From NCBI RefSeq assembly GCF_014698835.1, contig NZ_JACJTU010000001.1:62001-126000 (forward strand): a stretch of DNA of 64,000 nt, written 5' to 3'. Shown one piece after another: positions 50,793-61,800 of the stretch; position 1 is the first letter of the stretch, and the number at the start of each line of letters is the position of its first letter. The notes under the pieces were generated by a model. The model was not told where the DNA came from. It was given only the letters and a program-made list of their open reading frames with translations, and made no database searches. Both the position numbers and the translations under genes were made by a program. The stretch comes from Nostoc paludosum FACHB-159. GTDB taxonomy: Bacteria > Cyanobacteriota > Cyanobacteriia > Cyanobacteriales > Nostocaceae.

Positions 50793-52193
50793 ATGTTAAG
50801 TTTCACCATCCAAAATGTTTTGATTGCTACTACTGATGATTACGCGACTGTAGATGTACAGGTTGTAGATGGTAAAATCGCTGCCATTGCCCCGAACCTA
50901 CAGGTAATCGGTACAGCTATAGATGGTAAACATAAGCTGCTGCTTCCTGGCTTTTTTAACGCCCACACCCACTCTTCGGAAATGTGGCAACGGGGGATTA
51001 TGTCGGTTTTGCCTTTAGAATTATGGTTGGCAGAACTGTATGATTTTGCTCCTCTAGATACTGAACAAGTATATCTCAGCGCTTTGGGGACGGCGGTGGA
51101 AACTTTACTTTCCGGCGGGACGAGTGTAGTAGACCACTTAGTGTTAATTCCCGGACAAGAGTTAGAAACCATTGCTATTGCAATTCGCGCTTACAAAGAA
51201 ATAGGAATTCGGGCTTTTATTGCGCCTTTAATTCAAGATGAATCTCTCACCGCAGGTATTCCATCTGGGGAGTCAACCCAAAATCATGAACCTTATTTTC
51301 GCTCAACTGCGGCAACATTGGAAATCATCGAAGAGGCGGTGAGAAAATTTCATCGCCCAGATGAAGGTGTGAGTATTTTAGTTGCACCAACAGGAATACA
51401 ATTGTGTACAGATGCTTTGTTTGCAGGGTGTATTGAATTAAGCGATCGCTACAATCTTAGTCGTCATTCCCATTTACTCGAAACCAGGGCACAAGAAAAA
51501 CTCGCCCAAGAAAAGTACGGTTGTACAGCCGTGGAACATTTGAAAAGAATTGGCTATTTAAGCAATAAAACTTCTCTTGCCCATTGTGTTTGGTTAAATG
51601 ATAATGATATCGATATTCTCGCAGAAACTCAATCTACAGTTGTTCATAATCCCTTAAGCAATTTACGTTTAGGCAGTGGCATCGCCCCAATTTTAAAATA
51701 TCGCCAAGCTGGAGTAAATGTCACTTTTGGTTGTGATGGTGCCTCTAGTAATGACTCTCAAGATTTGTTGGAAGCTATTAAAATTGGTTCAATTTTACAT
51801 AACGTTACAGGCTTAGATTATCAGCACTGGATTACACCTCGAAAATCAATAGAAATGGCATCTTTAGGAGGTGCAAAAGGATTAAATGTTTCAGATAAAC
51901 TTGGTTCTTTAAATGTTGGTAAACAAGCCGATTTAGTACTTTATGACCTCACAAATTTATCATTGTTACCACGTACAGACCCCATTGGTTTATTAGTTTT
52001 GGGGCGTCCTAGTAATGTTGTTAATAGTGCTTGGGTAAACGGCAAGCAAATTATTAATGATGGTAAATTTGCAACAATTAATGTTGATGAATTGCGAGAA
52101 GAATTATTTAATCGCAGTCAATGGGAGACTAAACGAAAATCTCAAACGGTAGAGCAATTAGAGCTTCATTATCGCAGGGTTATGGGGTTATAA
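50793..52193 (+). CDS. Amidohydrolase (TrzA/AtzA/guanine-deaminase-like)
   Basis: 466 residues. Metal-binding NAHTHSSEMWQRG (His58, His60) near the N-terminus, HSHLLETRAQE, TSLAHCVWLND (His) and TFGCDGASSNDSQD (Asp), in the order of the mononuclear metal chlorohydrolase/deaminase subgroup. The reaction is hydrolytic removal of an amino, chloro or similar group from a nitrogen ring or amine. Divergent from the cysteine hydrolase gene with an 81-bp gap, so co-regulation from one promoter region is likely. Together they could remove ammonia from a heterocycle and then open an amide; this is inference. Confidence 0.87.
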   Translation: MLSFTIQNVLIATTDDYATVDVQVVDGKIAAIAPNLQVIGTAIDGKHKLLLPGFFNAHTHSSEMWQRGIMSVLPLELWLAELYDFAPLDTEQVYLSALGTAVETLLSGGTSVVDHLVLIPGQELETIAIAIRAYKEIGIRAFIAPLIQDESLTAGIPSGESTQNHEPYFRSTAATLEIIEEAVRKFHRPDEGVSILVAPTGIQLCTDALFAGCIELSDRYNLSRHSHLLETRAQEKLAQEKYGCTAVEHLKRIGYLSNKTSLAHCVWLNDNDIDILAETQSTVVHNPLSNLRLGSGIAPILKYRQAGVNVTFGCDGASSNDSQDLLEAIKIGSILHNVTGLDYQHWITPRKSIEMASLGGAKGLNVSDKLGSLNVGKQADLVLYDLTNLSLLPRTDPIGLLVLGRPSNVVNSAWVNGKQIINDGKFATINVDELREELFNRSQWETKRKSQTVEQLELHYRRVMGL

Positions 52194-52334
52194 AAGACAA
52201 ATGAACAAGGATAAAATACCCTGTTTGATGCCGCAGTATAACATACTATAAAATGTTTTACACATTCATTTGTAGCCAAAGCTAAGATGGCTACCGACAT
52301 CAGATGGGCTGAATTCAATACATCATGAAGCTGA

Positions 52335-52598
52335 TTAGGCTCGTTCACGAAATAACCCTGTCATACTTAAACCAGTAATTAACAACCCGACTAATCCCAA
52401 ACCATTTAAAAGGGGATAAATTTTTTCTAAATGCAAGATTTCCAGGGTATGTATTCTCAGGATAAATTCGCCCAAATCATCTTGATGCAACCATTCATGG
52501 GCAATGGTAAAGCTCATGCCAGTTACCACAGTGATAAATAATGGCAGACACAGCACGATCGCAATCTGACGATGGTATCGTCGAAACATTCGAGTCAT
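52335..52598 (-). CDS. Small PepSY-associated-type membrane protein
   Basis: 87 residues from the ATG at 52598 (AGGA 11 nt upstream). MFRRYHRQIAIVLCLPLFIT, then VTGMSFTIAHEWL, resembles the first helix of PepSY-associated membrane proteins. Two hydrophobic helices with a short loop. The full-length family is much longer, so this is either a reduced form known from cyanobacteria or a truncated gene. Role unknown. Confidence 0.65.
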   Translation of the reverse strand: MTRMFRRYHRQIAIVLCLPLFITVVTGMSFTIAHEWLHQDDLGEFILRIHTLEILHLEKIYPLLNGLGLVGLLITGLSMTGLFRERA

Positions 52599-52760
52599 AA
52601 ACAAACGATTCCTGAAAAAGAATATTGCGCTTTACTCTTATACCACCAATTCTCTAAAATCAAGCAACAGATGTAAGGCAGGAAATTCTTCCTACATCTA
52701 AGTTTTTTAATTGCGAAATGGTATTACTTCCTGTTTTCAAAGCAACATTAACGTAACAAA

Positions 52761-52897
52761 TTAATGTCAATTCGATGTACAGAATTTTGACCTCATCCCC
52801 AGCCGTTCTCCTCGAAGGAGAGGGGAGCAAAAAGCCTAATTTTTCGTTACTCCTCACTCTCCTCCCTGCTGGGTGAGGTCTGTCGAATTTACGTTAA
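52761..52897. mobile_element. MITE-like element A, copy 2
   Basis: About 137 bp, ends TTAATGTCAATTCGA/TCGAATTTACGTTAA. Its interior is nearly the same as at 20428-20559 (TTTTGACCTCATCCCCAGCC; GAGAGGGGAGCAAAAAGCC; GGGTGAGGTCTGTCGAATT). More diverged ends suggest an older insertion. Confidence 0.8.
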
Positions 52898-52911
52898 ATT
52901 ATACTAAATAA

Positions 52912-54675
52912 TCAAAAAATCTCTTCATCCCTACTCCCTCCCTCATCTGTAGAGTAAAACTGTTGGGCATAAAAACGCGCATAGCGCCCTTCTTTAGCCA
53001 GGAGAGAGGCGTGAGTACCAGCTTCAACTACCTGTCCTTGTTCGAGTACGAGAATGCAGTCAGCCCGACGAACGCTACTCAAGCGATGGGCGATAATAAA
53101 CACGGTACGGTTTTGCATGACTCGCTCGATCGCCTCTTGAACTAGCGCTTCTGATTCCGAATCCAAAGCAGAAGTCGCTTCATCAAGGATGAGAATTCGG
53201 GGATCGTTGACGATGGCTCTGGCAATGGCTAATCTTTGGCGTTGTCCTCCCGATAGGTTAACTCCCCGTTCGCCTACCCAGCTATGGTAACCTTGGGAAA
53301 ACTGGGTGATAAACGAGTGAGCGTTGGCAATCTTCGCCGCTTCCTCAATTGCTGCTAAATTTAATTCTTCCTGACCGTAACCAATATTTTCGGCGATCGT
53401 TCCTGAAAAAAGCGTAATTTCTTGGGGAACAATGCCAATTTGATGGCGCAAGCTGGTAAGGCTGACATCGCGGATATCGATATCATCAATCAAAATTTCA
53501 CCCGCCTGGGGATCGTAGAAGCGAAGTAAAAGGCTAATTAACGTTGATTTTCCAGCACCAGAAGTCCCAACCAAGGCTATGACACTGCCAGGATCGGCTA
53601 GCAAAGAGAGATCCTTGAGGACTGGCTGACCGGGATTGTAGGCGAAATTGACATGACGATACTCTACTTTACCTGCAACTCGTGGCAATTCCTTAGCATT
53701 TGGTTTTTCGCTTAAATTCGGCTGCTTCGCCATCAATTCAAAGATGCGTTCGACAGAAGCCTCAGTTTGTTTGTACTCGTTGTAATTGCTAATCAACAAA
53801 TCGATTGGCTGAATCAGTATAGCCACAGCAGCTAAGAAACTAATAAACCCTTGAGCTGTCAGCTGATTTTGAGAAATCTGCCACCCTCCCAATAGAAACA
53901 GCAGCATAATGCTAACTGCTTCCAAAAAACCGACAACGGGAAATTGAATAGATTTAAGTTGTAGGGCGCGATACTTAGCTTTGCGATTGCTTTCTGCTTC
54001 TCGATTGAATCGCTTAATTTCATACCCTTGTGCTGCAAAAGCTTGAACGACGCGAATCCCGCTAAAAACTTCAGTTAGCATCGCTGACAAATTAGAAACC
54101 TGATTTTGACTCTGGCGAGATAGTACAAGTAATCGCTGACCAAATAGCCCAATCAACCAAGCCATCAACGGAGCCAAAACAAAACTTGCAAGGGTGAGTC
54201 GCCAATTCAGGTAGAGCATGTAAATGGGAATCGCAATTAACTGCAAGAGATTGGAAAGAAACTGATGGGATAACTTGTCTACAATCTCGCCTACGCGATC
54301 GATATCTTCAGTTAGCCGATAAGTGAGGTCACCCGTTTGTGTGGTTTCAAAATAATCCAATCCGAGTTTGTGCAGGTGAGCGTAAACCCGCTTACGCAAG
54401 TTTAAAACCATGTTGAGAGCGGCAGCAATCATAAACACATTCTGCCCGTATTGACAAAGCCCTCGAACCAAAAATACCACAGTAGCTAGTCCGAGCCAGT
54501 AGGCAATCTGGTTAACATTTCCCTGACCAACAAAAAAAGCGATCTGACCTGTTAGGTAGGGCAGTGCTAGGGTGAACAACACAAATCCTAATATACAAAT
54601 TAACCCCCGAACTAACAGCGGCCATTGGGGCCACAGATAGGGTAACAGTTGCCAGTAGCTAGAGCGGACTTTCAT
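52912..54675 (-). CDS. ABC exporter (half-transporter, membrane domain plus ATPase)
   Basis: 587 residues from the ATG at 54675; the frame is open to 54756 but those codons look unlike the family. Six hydrophobic helices at about 15-300 with the TETTQTGDLTYRLTEDIDR coupling segment region (LGLDYFETTQTGDLTYRL). Then the ATPase: Walker A ALVGTSGAGKSTLISLLL near 375, Q-loop IVPQEITLF, signature VNLSGGQRQRLAIARA, Walker B ILILDEATSALDSESE, and H-loop IIAHRLSSVRRAD. It would work as a homodimer exporting a lipid, peptide or drug; the substrate is unknown. Confidence 0.92.
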   Translation of the reverse strand: MKVRSSYWQLLPYLWPQWPLLVRGLICILGFVLFTLALPYLTGQIAFFVGQGNVNQIAYWLGLATVVFLVRGLCQYGQNVFMIAAALNMVLNLRKRVYAHLHKLGLDYFETTQTGDLTYRLTEDIDRVGEIVDKLSHQFLSNLLQLIAIPIYMLYLNWRLTLASFVLAPLMAWLIGLFGQRLLVLSRQSQNQVSNLSAMLTEVFSGIRVVQAFAAQGYEIKRFNREAESNRKAKYRALQLKSIQFPVVGFLEAVSIMLLFLLGGWQISQNQLTAQGFISFLAAVAILIQPIDLLISNYNEYKQTEASVERIFELMAKQPNLSEKPNAKELPRVAGKVEYRHVNFAYNPGQPVLKDLSLLADPGSVIALVGTSGAGKSTLISLLLRFYDPQAGEILIDDIDIRDVSLTSLRHQIGIVPQEITLFSGTIAENIGYGQEELNLAAIEEAAKIANAHSFITQFSQGYHSWVGERGVNLSGGQRQRLAIARAIVNDPRILILDEATSALDSESEALVQEAIERVMQNRTVFIIAHRLSSVRRADCILVLEQGQVVEAGTHASLLAKEGRYARFYAQQFYSTDEGGSRDEEIF

Positions 54676-54857
54676 AAGTAGTTGGACAAAATTAAATTTA
54701 TTTGTGGAGATAGAGAACGGGGTTGGGAGAATAGGGTTGGGGGAACAAGAAAACAACGTGTGTAATTAATTCTGTCTAAAGGACTTCCAATTAAAAAAAT
54801 ATCCAATTTGTTTGTGGTAGCGTGGCAAGACTCTGCATTGTGCATTATCGGCGGTTG

Positions 54858-54976
54858 CCCGAATTCAATAAACGACACCCCGAATTCAATAAACGACATC
54901 CCGAATTCAATAAACGACATCCCGAATTCAATAAACGACATCCCGAATTCAATAAACGACATCCCGAATTCAATAA
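54858..54976. repeat. 21-bp minisatellite with GAATTC, about six units
   Basis: Tandem CCGAATTCAATAAACGACATC units, nearly perfect. No ATG-led domain. All six frames are short or low-complexity. The next stretch, 54977-55319, is a spacer holding the repeat TTCCCGCAGGGTAGGGT near 55131. Confidence 0.85.
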
Positions 54977-55319
54977 GGGAGTTCCAAGTAAAAAATATTC
55001 CATTGCTATTGTTTGCTGTTGACGGGGTTCACAGTTAACAAGAGCCAGTGCGTTGCTCTGGTTCCCAAAGTTGTTCGCTTTTAGCGTTCCCGTTCCCTCG
55101 TTCGCGTTAGCGTCTCCAAAGGAGAAGAGGGTTCCCGCAGGGTAGGGTGGCAACTGGCGTTCAACAGTCAACGACCTGAAGCGGTTGTTTTTATTTTTTG
55201 GAAGTTCCTAAGTACTTAATTCAATTCTGTATTGTTATCCTTACCTTCATGATTAAAATTTGGCGGCATCAGCAATTTTGTAAATACTGAATTCTGACTC
55301 CTGAATTCTGACGTAATTT

Positions 55320-56537
55320 TTACTCAATTTCTCCTAGAGAGGTTAGCACAAAGCGAGCAATTCTTTCAGATGCGCCGGGTGGGCCGAATCGCTCAGGGCC
55401 ATTCTTTTGACACTTAGCGAGGTAGTCTGCATCTTGTAAAGTCTCGACTGTTCGTCTAGCGGCTTGTTTGAGAGTGTCAGGGGTTGCTGGCCCTGTGCCG
55501 ATGGTTTGGGCATTAATGCCTAAGAGTCGAGTTTGCGCCTCTGCAAATGCATAGGTAAATTGAGGCCCTTCTCCGGGAATTTGGATAATTGGTTTGCCGA
55601 TCGCCACTGCTAAATCTACCGCCAAACCTGCCATCCCAATGACGAGGTTAGAGTAATATACGATATCACTGAAGGCATCTGAGTAACATCTCACTTCTAC
55701 AAGCGGTGATTCCTGGGCAGAACTTCCCGGCAAAGAATAGGTGAGTACGCCTTGATTGAGTTGCCAACCTTGACTTTTAGCAATATCGTCTAGTTCTGCC
55801 ATCAAACTTGGCACTAAGGCAGCGCGAAACTGGAATCTTGACTCCGGCATTACTTTGGCAATTTCTACCACCAGTTGCAACTGCAAACAGAAGTTGCGTG
55901 AGGCTTCTGGCATTCGTGAGCCTGGGAGGAGGGCGATCGCTGGAATGTCTGGTTTGAGCTGCAAGTCTTTACCAGTGGGGACAAGCCGGTCTAAAGCGGG
56001 AATACCGCCAAACTGAGCTTTAGCTATACCTTGCCGTTGCAGGTCAGCAGCCGTATAAGAATCTCTGGTGAAAACTGTCAGACAGCGAGAAGAATTCAAA
56101 TCGTGCCACAGCAATGGATTAATACGCAATCGCCCTTCATAGATGGCAGAAAGACAAGAGATAAACGACACAAAGGGGCGCTTGGTTAAGTAAGCAAATG
56201 TCTGAGAGATAAAATCCCCAGTAGCCATAACTAAATCGCAGTTGGGAGCATACTTTAAGACCGCTTGTAACTGGCGCCACGTTAACCCAACCAATCCAGA
56301 TTGAAAATCTTTGAGCAAATAGAGGCGCTTCATGTAAAAGAATCCTCCAGAGGGCATTGTTTGTGTGGGCCCAATAATCGGAATGTCCAAGTTGCGGTAA
56401 GCTTTTCCTTCTCCCACAATCGGCATTGCCGCCATCTCAATGGAAGGACACAATTCTCGGAGGGTCTGAATAACATGAGAGGTGTGATTGTCCTCTCCGT
56501 GGCCGTTACTGATAAACAAGATTCGCTTAGAAGGCAT
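55320..56537 (-). CDS. Lipid-A-disaccharide synthase-related protein
   Basis: 405 residues. LFISNGHGEDNHTSHVIQTL at the N-terminus, MPIVGEGKAYRNLDIPIIGP, VMATGDFISQ, ALLPGSRMPEASRNF and VIGMAGLAVDLAVAIGKPIIQIPGEGPQ are the marks of the cyanobacterial LpxB-like family (TIGR03492 type). It is a GT-B fold enzyme, but distinct from true LpxB, and its substrate is not known. It probably acts on a membrane lipid or UDP-sugar. The start ATG at 56537 has no strong ribosome binding site. Confidence 0.88.
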   Translation of the reverse strand: MPSKRILFISNGHGEDNHTSHVIQTLRELCPSIEMAAMPIVGEGKAYRNLDIPIIGPTQTMPSGGFFYMKRLYLLKDFQSGLVGLTWRQLQAVLKYAPNCDLVMATGDFISQTFAYLTKRPFVSFISCLSAIYEGRLRINPLLWHDLNSSRCLTVFTRDSYTAADLQRQGIAKAQFGGIPALDRLVPTGKDLQLKPDIPAIALLPGSRMPEASRNFCLQLQLVVEIAKVMPESRFQFRAALVPSLMAELDDIAKSQGWQLNQGVLTYSLPGSSAQESPLVEVRCYSDAFSDIVYYSNLVIGMAGLAVDLAVAIGKPIIQIPGEGPQFTYAFAEAQTRLLGINAQTIGTGPATPDTLKQAARRTVETLQDADYLAKCQKNGPERFGPPGASERIARFVLTSLGEIE

Positions 56538-56837
56538 CTTGGGGTTTTTGATAAATCTAAAATGCTTATTTAATGAGATTTTTAACCAAAGGACTGGGGA
56601 TTAGGTAATTAGTGGGAAAATTATAAAATTTACTCTTACCTACAGACAAAATTACTTTTAAAGGTGTAAACCTGAATGGTATTCCTCCTAATCCCTGTTT
56701 TTGCAGATACTAATTTATCAGAGAATACAGTATTGAGAGTGCCAGCGCTACCGGTACATCGATACTGGGTTCATAAATTCAAAATCTAAAATTGTCTGAC
56801 GACAAAGTTATAAAAAAGTTGTATCCCCAGAGTAAAT
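56538..56837. other. Divergent promoter region, no gene seen
   Basis: Spacer between the LpxB-like gene and the CNT transporter. I see no tandem repeats or RNA gene. Promoters for both genes must lie here. Confidence 0.5.
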
Positions 56838-58046
56838 ATGGAACGCGCTATTTCTGCGTTGGGAATTTTAATTTTTCTCGCTATATCCTACACCTTCTCA
56901 GTGAATCGTCAGGCGGTGCGTTGGCGAATAGTCGCCTGGGGTTTGGGATTGGAGTTTATATTTGCCCTAGTGATTCTGAAAACTCCTTGGGGCTTGAATG
57001 TGTTTAAATCTCTCGGAGATATTGTCAGTCAATTTTTAGCATTCTCTGATGTTGGTGCCAAATTTGTCTTTGGAGAAAATTTTAAGGATCATTTCTTTGC
57101 CTTCCAAGTGTTGCCGACAATTATCTTTTTCTCTGCTTTCATCAGCGTCTTGTATCACTACGGAATTTTACAGCGAGTGGTAAGTGTAATGGCGTGGGTG
57201 ATGATGAAGACGATGAAAACATCGGGTTCTGAATCTTTATCCTGTGCAAGTAACATCTTTTTGGGGCCAACAGAGTCAGCCCTGATGGTGAAACCTTACA
57301 TAGCGAATATGACGCAATCTGAACTCCATGCGCTGATGACGACTGGTTTTGCCACAATTGCAGGTGGAGTACTAGGAGCATATATTTCCTTTGGCCTACA
57401 AACAGAACACCTGATTGCGGCTTTTTTTATGACTGCTCCCACATCTTTGGTGGTATCAAAATTGCTGTACCCAGAAACAGAAGTATCAGAAACAGCTGGT
57501 AAGGTAAAGGTGAATGTAGAAACTAATTATATAAATGTAATTGATGCAGCTAGTAGCGGAGCAATTGACGGCGTAAAGCTAGCAGTTAATGTTGGGGTGA
57601 TGATTATTGCTTTTTTGGGATTATTAGCTGCTGTCAATGCACTGCTGGGATGGTTAGGCGGATTTTTCGGTTTACAGCAACTTTCATTACAGCGGATTTT
57701 GTCTTATTTTATGGCTCCTGTAGCATTTTTGATGGGTGTACCTTGGGCTGATTGTCAGCAAGTTGGGGCTTTATTAGGTACAAAGACAATTCTGAATGAG
57801 TTTATTGCTTTTTTGGATTTGAAGGCACTAATTGAGGGCGGTAAAATTTCCCAGCGTTCAGTCATAATTGCAACTTACGCATTATGTAACTTTGCAAATA
57901 TTGGTTCAATTGGCATTACCATCGGCGGTATTACTGGTATAGCACCCAATCGCCAGCATGATTTAGCTCGTATGGGTGTTAAGGCAATGATTAGCGGATT
58001 GTTAGGGAGCTTTATTACTGCTTGTATTGCTGGGATGTTGATTTAA
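56838..58046 (+). CDS. Concentrative nucleoside transporter (CNT/NupC family)
   Basis: 402 residues, about ten hydrophobic helices plus two re-entrant loops. Family marks: FGENFKDHFFAFQVLPTIIFF, TSGSESLSCASNIFLGPTES (the GxxxS..NxFxGxTE nucleoside loop), MTTGFATIAGGVLGAYISFG, and FVTYALCGFAN-like YALCNFANIGSIGITIGGI. It couples Na+ or H+ to nucleoside uptake across the inner membrane. This could feed salvage; the amidohydrolase gene 5 kb away acts on related rings, but no operon links them. Confidence 0.9.
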   Translation: MERAISALGILIFLAISYTFSVNRQAVRWRIVAWGLGLEFIFALVILKTPWGLNVFKSLGDIVSQFLAFSDVGAKFVFGENFKDHFFAFQVLPTIIFFSAFISVLYHYGILQRVVSVMAWVMMKTMKTSGSESLSCASNIFLGPTESALMVKPYIANMTQSELHALMTTGFATIAGGVLGAYISFGLQTEHLIAAFFMTAPTSLVVSKLLYPETEVSETAGKVKVNVETNYINVIDAASSGAIDGVKLAVNVGVMIIAFLGLLAAVNALLGWLGGFFGLQQLSLQRILSYFMAPVAFLMGVPWADCQQVGALLGTKTILNEFIAFLDLKALIEGGKISQRSVIIATYALCNFANIGSIGITIGGITGIAPNRQHDLARMGVKAMISGLLGSFITACIAGMLI

Positions 58047-58168
58047 AGGGGGCATGGGGCATGGGGCATGGGGTAGGGGGCGGATAAAGTTGAAAAAAAT
58101 TTGCTGTGTGGGAAATAATTATTAGCGATCGCTCCATCTTTCACCAATGAACAACTATTAAAGGTAGA

Positions 58169-58594
58169 TTAAATTAATTGAGGTTCTTTTTCACAATAAA
58201 GGCGATCGCAATAGACTGCCCAGCTAGCGGCAAATAAACCAGTAATAGAAGTAGCGATAACCGCTGCAACACCCCATCCCACAGCCCCAAGCCAATCAGC
58301 AATCTCACAGACGATGGCTGTAGTGGTTTTGCTAACGATATAAGCTGTACCTGTGGCAGCAAGGGTAACTAAACCCAACTCCGCCAGCATTTCCAAGATT
58401 CCTTTATTAGATAAGTCTTCATGAAAATAGATTTTCCAGATAGTGGTAAACATAGCAACATCAGAAGCCGTTAACACAATCTGTTTCGGAATTTCTACGC
58501 CAGGGGTTGGGGCAGCTGAGGCAGTACCATTGCCAATAGAATAAGTGGCGATCGCTAAAACAACTTCCAATCTTTTCTTGCCCAGATTACTCAC
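58169..58594 (-). CDS. Hydrophobic protein with N-terminal signal, unknown function
   Basis: 141 residues. A likely signal peptide (VVLAIATYSIGNGTASA, cleavage near ASA-AP), then a stretch with three Ala/Gly-rich hydrophobic segments (LVTLAATGTAYIV; WLGAVGWGVAAVIATSITGL; FAASWAVYCD) and two Cys near the end. It resembles no enzyme. The glycine-rich helices recall small pore or bacteriocin-like proteins, but this is only a likeness. Confidence 0.55.
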   Translation of the reverse strand: MSNLGKKRLEVVLAIATYSIGNGTASAAPTPGVEIPKQIVLTASDVAMFTTIWKIYFHEDLSNKGILEMLAELGLVTLAATGTAYIVSKTTTAIVCEIADWLGAVGWGVAAVIATSITGLFAASWAVYCDRLYCEKEPQLI

Positions 58595-58724
58595 TGTCTT
58601 ATCTCCTGTAAGAGTTGCATTTACATCATCAACTTCGTAAAGTCAGCTTTATAACTAGGTTAACTGAATCTTCAGTATGGGGAAACTTGGGGACAAATCA
58701 ATTCAAAATTCACGCATTAAAGAA

Positions 58725-58771
58725 CTTCTGCCCCCTGCCCAATGCCCAATGCCCCCTGCCCAATGCCCAAT
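58725..58771. repeat. Heptamers GCCCAAT/GCCCCCT
   Basis: Six tandem TGCCCAA/TGCCCCC units in the leader of the hybrid kinase gene. Same STRR type as near 1400 and 14820. Confidence 0.8.
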
Positions 58772-58889
58772 AACTAATAATTTCAGCCATATTCCGCTTT
58801 CAGATAGAAGTATTTGCCTTAAAATTTATGTAATCATCAAATACTGAATATTATTTTTATTCACTTAAAATTTCTTTAACTTTAATAGA

Positions 58890-61800
58890 ATGCCAGACGC
58901 GGAAAAGTCTCAAAACCAGCTGGCTAGTGACAAGCTGCTGTATAGGCAAGTTAATAAAGAATCCAATTATTCGTTAGTAGCCAATCAAGAAGAGGGAATG
59001 ATTCTTCTGTTACCTGATGGGAGAATTCAAGCTTGTAATGCCGCTGTTGAAAGCATTTTGGGAGTTACAACCGAGCAGTTTGTGGGACAAAATTTGCTCG
59101 AACCCAAATGGCAATTTATTAATGAAAATGGCTCACCTTTGCTGTGTGAGATTCACCCGGCGATGGTTGCTCTGAAGACGGGTAAACCTTGTTTGAATGT
59201 AGTCTGTGGGTTCTATAAGCCTAATGGTCAGCTAGTCTGGCTGTTATTATCTTCACAACCGCTATTTCAAGTTACAGGGACTACTCCCTACGCGATCGCC
59301 ACAACTTTTTCGGATATTACTGAATCTAAGTACCTTGAAGTTGAAGATCCTAAAAAAATTGATGTAGACGATTTTCGACCTGGGTGGAATAGTCAACGTC
59401 TGTTTCAACAAATTGCTGGCACTCTTCCAGGCATACTGTATATCTATGACGTAATCGAGCAGCGAAATTGTTACGTTAATTACGAAATCACTGAATTTTG
59501 GGGCTACACACCAGAACAAATCCAAGCTATGGGAAGTGACTTATTTCCCCAACTTCTACACCCTGAGGATTTAGCTCGGCTCCCAAGCCATGTAGAAAAA
59601 TTTAATTCTGCCCATAATGGGGAAGTCCTCATTTTTGAATACCAAATTCGACACGCCAATGGTGAGTGGCGCTGGTTTTGTAGCTATGAGACTGTGTACA
59701 GCAGAACTGGTGAGGGATTAACACATTATCTTTTGGGAATCGCTTTCGATATTACAGACCGACGGCGCACAGAAATTTCTCTACGCCAAAGTAACGAAAG
59801 GTTTGAGCTAGCAGCAGCAGCGGTTAATTCTGTGATTTACGACTGGGAGATTCTTAACAATACTGTGGAAAGAACTCAGGGTTTAACTCAGGTTTTTGGC
59901 TACACGCAACAAGAAGCTAAACCTACCCTTGAGTGGTGGCAAGAACGCATCCACCCCGACGATCTGTCAATGGTCACGGATGAGTTCATCGCTAGTATGG
60001 CGACTGGCAACCGTTATAGCGTCAAGTATCGAGTGCGTCACAAGGATGGCCGCTATTTGTGGGTGCAAGACAAGGGGTTTGCAGTCCGGGATGCAAATGG
60101 TCAGGTAGTCAGGGTAGTTGGTGCTAGTACTGATATTACCGAACAGCAAGCTGCACTGCACGATCGCCAACAAGCCGAAACAAAGCTACGAGAAAGTGAA
60201 GAACGCATTCGATTGGCAACTAACGCCGCTGAACTTGGTATGTGGTTTTGGAATATCACTACCAACGAGTTAATTTGGACAGACAAATGCAAGCAACTGT
60301 TTGGACTATCCCCGGAAGCCGAAGTTAATTTTCAGGTTTTCCTCAACTGCGTACATCGAGAAGACCACCCACTTATTGAGGAAGCGATCGCCAATTGTAT
60401 CGAAAAAAAACTTGATTATGACATTGAATACCGCAGCGTTTGGCATGATGGCAGTATCCATTGGATTGACGCTAAAGGTCGTGTCTTTTGCGACACCGAT
60501 GGCAAAGCAGTAAAGATGATGGGTACTGCCCAAGATATTACCCAGCGCAAACAGGCAGAAAATGATTTACGTCAGCGCGAAACTCAATTAAGGCGGTTAG
60601 TTGATTCCAACATTATTGGCATTATCTTCGCTACTCCTGATTACATTACTGAGGCCAACGAAGCGTTTCTAGAAATGGTAGGTTATACGCGAGAGGAATT
60701 ATTAGCAGGTAAGGTACGCAGACAAGACATCACTCCACCTGAATATCATCCTCTCGATCGCCAGAGCATAGAGCAACTTTTAGCAGTTGGGGTATGTAGT
60801 GCTTACGAAAAAGAATATATTCGCAAGGATGGTTCCCGGATTCCCATATTAATTGGTGGTGCAATGGTTGAGCGATCGCCGATGTCTTGGATTTGTTTTA
60901 TTATTGACCTCACCCCCAGAAAAAAATTAGAACAAGCACTCAGGCAACAAGCAGAGGAACTCAAACAAGCAAACCGCAATAAAGATGAGTTTTTGGCCAT
61001 TCTCTCCCACGAATTGCGATCGCCCCTCAACCCAATTCTGGGATGGTCATCTCTCCTCAGAAGTCGCAAATTTGATGAAGATACTACCAATCGTGCTTTA
61101 GAAACCATCGAAAGAAATACCCAATTGCAAATTCAATTAATTGATGAATTGCTTGATGTCTCCCGAATTATTCGCGGTAAGCTAAATTTGACTTTTGCCC
61201 CTGTCAACCCCATAGCTGTAATTGAAGCTGCATTGGAAACAGTCCGGTTAATTGCAGAAACCAAATCTATTCAAATAAAAACCCAGTTTGACACGAATGT
61301 CGGTAAAGTCTCTGGTGATTTTTATCGGTTACAGCAAGTTGTGGGGAATTTGCTCTCCAATGCTGTCAAATTTACTCCTGCTCGTGGAACAGTGGAAGTT
61401 AGCCTTTCATTAACTCAAGATTTGACTTCCCAGTGGGCAGTAATTCAAGTCAAAGATACAGGCCAAGGTATTTCACCCGAATTTTTACCCCACGTATTTG
61501 AATATTTTCGTCAAGCTGATAGCAGCACAACCAGGAAATTTGGGGGGCTGGGGCTGGGATTAGCAATAGTTCGCCGTTTAGTGGAGTTGCATGGCGGAAG
61601 TGCGATGGCCGATAGTTTAGGAATTGGACAGGGAGCGATTTTTACTATCAGACTACCTGCGATCAAAGAAAGTAGGGCAACAAGGGAAGCAGACGGAGTA
61701 GGAAGAACAACGGAAAAATTTAACTTTTCCCTGTTGAATGGGGTACAGATATTAATTGTCGATGATGATGCGGATACTAGGGAGTTTGTATCCTTCTTGC

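Noticed and set aside
54676-54756. Longer N-terminus for the ABC exporter
   Set aside because: The added residues look unlike the family, and the ATG at 54675 begins the conserved part.
54858-54976. CRISPR array
   Set aside because: The 21-bp units are head to tail with no unique spacers.
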